A stretch of 64,000 nucleotides of DNA, from positions 1 through 64,000 of the forward strand of contig JAWPHD010010396.1 in the NCBI GenBank assembly GCA_037043455.1. The letters are read 5' to 3'. Both the position numbers and the translations under genes were made by a program. This document shows, in pieces, positions 59,001 through 64,000 of the stretch (the first letter of the stretch is position 1; every line of letters begins with the position of its first letter). The notes beneath the pieces are model-generated. The model was not told the DNA's origin. It did not search any database and saw nothing but the letters and a program-made list of their open reading frames with translations. The DNA is from Cyrtodaria siliqua (taxonomy: Eukaryota > Mollusca > Bivalvia > Adapedonta > Hiatellidae).

Positions 59001-60747
59001 AACAAGAGGCCCAAGAGGGCCTGTGGACGCTCTACTGGCTATGTTGGCTCTTATAACATCAATGAAGCGAGTGACTGCCATTTACGTTTTTTTGAAAGTT
59101 TCGGGCAAAAAACAGCTTTTTAACTAAATCAAGGGCCATAACTAAAGAACCTGGTAAAGTTTGGTAAAGATCAGATGAAAAATGAAGGCCATACCATATT
59201 AACGAGGCAAAATATAGCATTTTTAACTAAATCAAGAGCCATAATTCCTCTGTTACTGGTCCGACTGGTCCAACATAGAGCTAAAAAAAATAAACATATA
59301 TATATATATATAAATTATATATATAAAGGAATAATTTCCAAAAAAAAAAAATATGAAAAAAAAAATAAAAAAAAAATAAAATAAAAAATAAAACAAAAAT
59401 AAAAAAAAAAAAATAATAATAATTAAAATAAAATTAATAATAATATAAAAAAGACAGTCGTAAAAGCTGGTAAAGTTTGGCAAAGATCAGATGCAAAATG
59501 AAGGCCCTATCGAACGACGAGGCAAATTATAGCATTTTTAACAAAATCAAGGGCCATAACTCCGCTGTTACTGGGCCGATCTGGTTGTTTGTCAAACCTG
59601 ACAAAGCTTTTATAGACATTAACAATCTGGTGAAGTTTGGTAAAGATCGGATGAAAAATGAAGGCCCTATCGTCTTAACGAGAAAAAATATATCATGTTG
59701 AAATAAATTAAGTGCCATAACTTCGATGTTACTGGTCCGATATGGCTGGATTTAGAACTTGTTCGAGCTTTCATTGATATTAACAATCTGATTAAGTTTG
59801 GTAAAGATCGGATGAACAATGAAGCCCCTATAGTCTTAACGAGGCAAAATATAGCATTTTTAACTAAATCAAGGGCCATAACTCCGCTGTTACTAGTCCG
59901 ATATGGCTGGTTTTCAAACTTGTCCAAGCTTTCATTGATATAAACAATCTGATCAAGTTTGGTAAAGATCGGATGAACAATGAAGCTCCTATCGTCTTAA
60001 CGAGGCAAAATATAGCATTTTTAACTAAATCAAGGGCCATAACTTCGCTGTTACTGGTCCGATATGGCTGTTTTTCAAACTTGTTCAAGCTTTCAACGAC
60101 ATTAACAATCTGATAAAGATTGGTAAAGATCGGATGAACAATGAAGACCCTATCGTCTTAACGATGCAAAACATAGCATTTTTAACTAAATCAAGGGCTA
60201 CAACTCCGCTGATACTAGTCCGATATGGCTGGTTTTCGAACTTGTCCGAGCTTTCATTGATATTAACAATGTGGTAAAGATAGGATGAAAAACGAAGGCC
60301 CTATTGTCTTAACGAGGCAAAATATAGCAATATAGCATTTTTAACTAAATCAAGGACCATAACTCCGCTGTTACTGGTCCGATCTGGCTGGTTTTCGAAC
60401 TTGTCCGAGCTTTCATTGATATTAACAATGTGGTAAAGTTTGGTAAAGATAGGATGAAAAATGAAGGCCCTATCGTCTTAACGAGGCAAAATTTAGCAAT
60501 ATAGCATTTTTAACTAAATCAAGGGCCATAACTCTGCTGTTACTTGTCCGATCTGGCTGGTTTTCGAACTCATCCGAGCTTTCATTGATATTAACAACCT
60601 GTTAAAGTTTGGTAAAGATCGGATGAAAAATGAAGGCCCTATCGTCTTAACGAGACAAAAGTTAACAACGGACGGACGACGGACGGACGGAAGACGGACA
60701 ACTCGGCATCCCATAAGCTCTGCTGGCCTTCGGCCAGTAGAGCTAAA
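59001..60747 (+). mobile_element. Helentron/pearl-like element, family A copy 2, intronic
   Basis: Starts AACAAGAGGCCCAAGAGGGC and CTCTACTGGCT; ends with GGACGGACGACGGACGGACG, then CTGCTGGCCTTCGGCCAGTA and GAGCT. The interior is a (TA)n and A-rich tract (59285-59450) followed by about nine tandem units of roughly 150 bp with TAACTAAATCAAGGGCCATA, TTACTGGTCCGATATGGCTG and GGTAAAGATCGGATGAAAAA blocks. The units differ from those of the copy at 14.9 kb although the ends are the same. Lies in a RhoGAP intron, opposite to its transcription. Confidence 0.65.
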
Positions 60748-61131
60748 AATCAGGCAAGAAACTGAACTATCCTTACCCATAATGCAGAAGAACAACAGTG
60801 CCCTGTTTTATTAAACACCTTACGATAAGATACTTTTAAAATAGTTCATGTTTTTCACCTAAGCATTCAATGTAGACAAGTATGTGTGCACGTAGTGCAG
60901 AAATATCACATGTATAAGAAAATGAACTGAAATCACGTTTATTTGAAAAGTGTAATTTATAGTGAAGCAATTAAGAAATTGACTTACGATCAAAATGGTC
61001 CTAAGTTGTTTCATAAAACGGGGCCCTGGTCTGTACGTCAGTTTATGACTTTTTAACTGTTTACAGGGCTCAAAAGCTAAACTAACAGCTACTTTAAATT
61101 TATAAAAAAAAATACAAAAACTTGCACGTAC
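60748..61131. other. Intron sequence, nothing recognised
   Basis: Between the Helentron-like element and the RhoGAP exon. No gene or repeat identified. Confidence 0.45.
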
Positions 61132-61257
61132 ATGTAGAACAATGCTTTCTATGATTTTGCAATGATCCGACATATCTGTAAACATGGCCACCAAGTTATC
61201 TTCTGTTTTCCTGATCAGGGTGGGACCAAACACAATGGCTAAATTCTTGGCTTCCAT
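61132..61257 (-). CDS. ARHGAP21/23-type RhoGAP, exon of the GAP domain C-terminal part
   Basis: 126 bp (42 codons) between acceptor ATCCACAG and donor GTACGT. Encodes MEAKNLAIVFGPTLIRKTED and MFTDMSDHCKIIESIVLH. NLAIVFGPTL is the conserved RhoGAP helix motif; the arginine finger lies in earlier exons outside the window. The protein would stimulate GTP hydrolysis by Rho-family GTPases, in vertebrates at Golgi and cell-junction membranes for ARHGAP21. Phase is preserved on both sides. Confidence 0.88.
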
Positions 61258-61528
61258 CTGTGGATAAATAATGGCTAATATAGCAGGTATTACCCATATC
61301 ACCCAATTTTACAATGACAACAATACCTCAATTTTTCATATTAAAGGGACACATGGCAATAATAAAGTATTTTTCTGACGTTACAATTTACACCTGAAAT
61401 TGTTTATCCAGTATTATTTAAATGTTTAACCTGTTTGTATATATTCAAATACAAGGTAATACATTTTGGAATTTTCATGTTTTTTTACTTATTTTATTTA
61501 TTGGTGCATTAAAATCAACAATTGCCAA
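61258..61528. other. Intron sequence, nothing recognised
   Basis: Short intronic stretch without identifiable repeat or gene. Confidence 0.4.
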
Positions 61529-61938
61529 TATACACAGGAAAAATATCTAGTCATGAAATTCATATGTTTTACATATGTGACACATATTTATTCCACATAT
61601 GTAATACATATGAAAATATTTTTTACTAAATAATATTAAAACTTAAAGTGGTTGTTAAACCGCTTTCTACAATATTTTGCTCTTTTTTTTTATAAATACT
61701 TTATGTATTTTATTCATATAAATAGTTTCATATGAAATACATATGTATACATTTCATATGTGGCACAGGTGTATTATTTTAACATAAAAAATAGATGTGG
61801 TACATATATGTGACACATATGTATCATTTACATGTGTAGCACATATGTAAATAACAAGATGTAAATATGAAAGTAACATGCAAATAATAAGAAAGTAACA
61901 CATATGTGGCACAAGTCACAACATTTTTCCTGTGTATA
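61529..61938. mobile_element. MITE with CATATGT-rich interior, intronic
   Basis: The ends TATACACAGGAAAAATAT and ACATTTTTCCTGTGTATA are inverted repeats. The interior holds at least nine CATATG-containing palindromic words (CACATATGTG, TACATATGTA types). No coding content. Confidence 0.75.
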
Positions 61939-62219
61939 CAAAAACAATTTGCTTTGAACTGTTCAAATAATTATTAATTATAATTTGTAATTATGCAAGA
62001 TATGTAGACAAATAGGACACCACGAGTTTTATACAAATCAAGATTGTCGTGTGTCCCTTTAACATGACCTTTATAAACCTGGCTGTTATATAATACAAGG
62101 GTTTAATAGCAAGCCATTTAATATTAACATAGGGTAGAAATAAAACATTTCAAGACATATCACCACCTGGTATCATTTGTCTCGAATAACTTGTATCGAA
62201 ATTGGTATGGATATCTATA
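61939..62219. other. Intron sequence, nothing recognised
   Basis: AT-rich intronic spacer. Confidence 0.4.
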
Positions 62220-63158
62220 TTAAGGGTGGCCACTGCTGAGGTTTTGGATTTTTGCACTTCCGGAAATTTACATTTGTTATATTTCAAAAATTATAATAAA
62301 ACTGGAAAAAATAATTATACAGTAACAAACTAATGCCCAATAGGGATATTTTAGTGCAAAAAAAATGAAAAAAAATTAGATTTTTTTTTTGACCTCACAT
62401 TTTGTGCCCAAAATTGACAATTTTTAACATAAGCCAAATTGGGGGGTAGGGGTACAAAAGATGGTATTTCTCAAAAACCATTTAAGATATTCACTTAATT
62501 TAAACTTTATTACAAAGACATGTGTTAGGATATACAGAGACAGCAATAAAAAGTATTTTCCTATTATTTGTTACAGACCTATGCCGTTATATGTCAGAGC
62601 TCGTCGAAATCTAAAAAAGCACATTTTTTTCTCAGTTTTTATTGAATATCTTTCTTATATGCACACCGACCCCCAATTTTTATTTATTCATTCTAAAACT
62701 CAGGTATTGTATATATTGTAGACAAAATATCTCAAAAACTTTACTGTTCCTTTATCATGAAAAATTGATTGATCACAAATTTAAAAATGCAATTTATAGT
62801 AAACTGGGTGGAGTAATGACAAGGGATGTAATAATTTTTCAGATGGTGATAAAAATACCACAACCCTTAATTTTTCGTCCTAAAGTATGAACTATTACAT
62901 TAAAAAAAGACGGAAAATCGATACCTGTTCTGCAAACCACACTACACACATATAAGTTGCCATACACAATTTGCAGCTGATTCAAAATTTAAAACCACAC
63001 TGTGAGAGTGTATTACTAAAGATTAATTTTGCGAAAAAGTTAAATCACCGACCCATCATTATTTTTCCAGAAACTAACTAGTAATATGTTAGTCTTCATA
63101 AAAAACAGGGAAATTAAAAATTCTTACTGTTCTGATATTCACCAGAGGGCACCCTTAA
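62220..63158. mobile_element. TTAA-flanked non-autonomous element, intronic
   Basis: TTAAGGGTGGCCACTG at the left and its counterpart CAGAGGGCACCCTTAA at the right give short inverted ends with a TTAA on each side. TTAA target preference belongs to piggyBac and Kolobok-type transposons. The 0.93-kb interior has no recognisable transposase. Confidence 0.65.
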
Positions 63159-63326
63159 GTACTGCATGTCATACTAAAATATGTCCAAAATATGTCCACA
63201 GTATATGTATATTACACGTACCTTTGTTCAATGCAAAAACTACGAAAAACCTTTAACAAAACCAATATGTTTTTCAAAATTAATATGACTATGAAATTAA
63301 AAATCCCTAAAACCGTTGCAACTTAC

Positions 63327-63490
63327 CCTGTTTACGTCGCCGTACAGCGCCACCTTGTTGAGATGTTTTGCGAGATGCTTAAACGTCTCGAAGTGATGTT
63401 CTGGAAGCTCGTGGAGAAGTCGCTTCAACTTCAACATTCTACGTTCTGGGTCCTCCAGCCGGTTGGCATCTATAAAGTGCTGGTATAACT
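63327..63490 (-). CDS. ARHGAP21/23-type RhoGAP, exon of the GAP domain middle part
   Basis: 164 bp between acceptor TTTGTAG and donor GTAAGT. Encodes YQHFIDANRLEDPERRMLKL and RLLHELPEHHFETFKHLAKH, matching the RhoGAP helices between the arginine-finger region and the NLAIVFGPTL helix. It ends in phase with the next exon. Earlier exons, including the arginine finger and the PDZ and PH domains expected for this family, lie beyond the right end of the window. Confidence 0.88.
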
Positions 63491-64000
63491 CTACAAATGT
63501 AAACGTTTTTGTAGTTCATTAGCCAGGGCTCATACAGATTCATTATATCAATGCTGAAGCATTTTTAAAGACTTGTCACACTCAGTTTTCACAAGTGTAA
63601 ATAGAAATTCCAGCACTTTTCGTCCAAAACCAAATTCAGTTATTTTATATTGCAAGCACTTTAATATCTGAAAATGAAGAACATTTTAAACTTGCTTCAA
63701 TCGTCTGGAAGGATGACAAAGTCAATAAGGAAAAGGTTATTCTAACAATGGGAGTAAACTATGAATTACCTCCCTTCTAGCCTTATCAGCACTCTCTATT
63801 TGATCTCCTTTGTGTTTATCGTTGTATTACAATTAGATGTGCATTTTCAGTAGCATTTCTTGCACGATTAATTATCATTTCAAACTATATGACAATTACT
63901 TGAAATGGTTACAGGTATTTTTCTTCATAAATATATACAATTTTTAATAAACAAACTTTATTAGAAAAAGAGTTTGCAATGGTTTATAATTTGGTATTGA
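63491..64000. other. Intron sequence at the window edge
   Basis: Upstream intron of the RhoGAP gene. No further exon recognised. Confidence 0.45.

Overview
This is an AT-rich, repeat-dense, intron-containing animal genome window with no bacterial-style operons. The repeat types point to a mollusc, most likely a bivalve: short non-autonomous elements that begin with a GAGGCCC-AAGA-GGGCC hairpin, carry internal tandem units and end in GGACGACGGA runs; a SINE-like retroposon; many hairpin MITEs; and Mutator-like transposase remnants. Species is not determinable by eye. Many reading frames are broken, often at homopolymers, so some breaks may be consensus errors and others are clearly real decay.

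Layout. 1-24 kb is a mosaic of mobile-element remnants and tandem arrays: 3' pieces of a reverse-transcriptase element (1.6-3.1 and 12.0-13.1 kb), foldback elements (4.7 and 5.5-6.6 kb), several unusual tandem arrays (8.8-11.3 kb), a long GGAA microsatellite (13.4-13.6 kb), a Helentron-like element (14.9-17.3 kb) and a broken Mutator-like transposase with a convergent His-Me finger nuclease-like ORF, the pair lying between two direct copies of a 467-bp repeat (18.8-23.4 kb). I see no ordinary host gene there.

24.0-58.7 kb is one giant imperfect palindrome. The right side holds the 3' exons of an ARHGAP21/23-type RhoGAP gene (minus strand, continuing to 63.5 kb and beyond the window) followed by an integrated Polinton/adintovirus-like element. 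The left side is an inverted copy of the same DNA: a decayed 3' fragment of the RhoGAP gene on the plus strand and a second copy of the viral structural genes. The fold axis lies at about 42.5 kb inside the viral protein-primed DNA polymerase gene, and the right copy has lost about 3.07 kb next to the axis. The viral genes recognised are a packaging ATPase C-terminus, a fibre-like protein with a DAATK motif and coiled coil, a penton-like protein, a small virion-type protein, a major-capsid-like protein, short GLA-rich capsid-associated peptides, a VLTF3-like zinc protein and the N-terminal part of PolB. Integrase, protease and the catalytic half of PolB are absent, so the element is a fossil.

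The two arms differ by arm-specific insertions: on the left a TA-flanked mariner-type MITE, a SINE and a 178-bp MITE; on the right a 1.5-kb element with long TIRs and a 10-bp target duplication. These show that the arms have been evolving separately, and they argue against a recent read-level foldback artefact. The last 5 kb (58.7-64 kb) hold RhoGAP exons whose introns contain a Helentron-like tandem-unit element, a MITE and a TTAA-flanked element.
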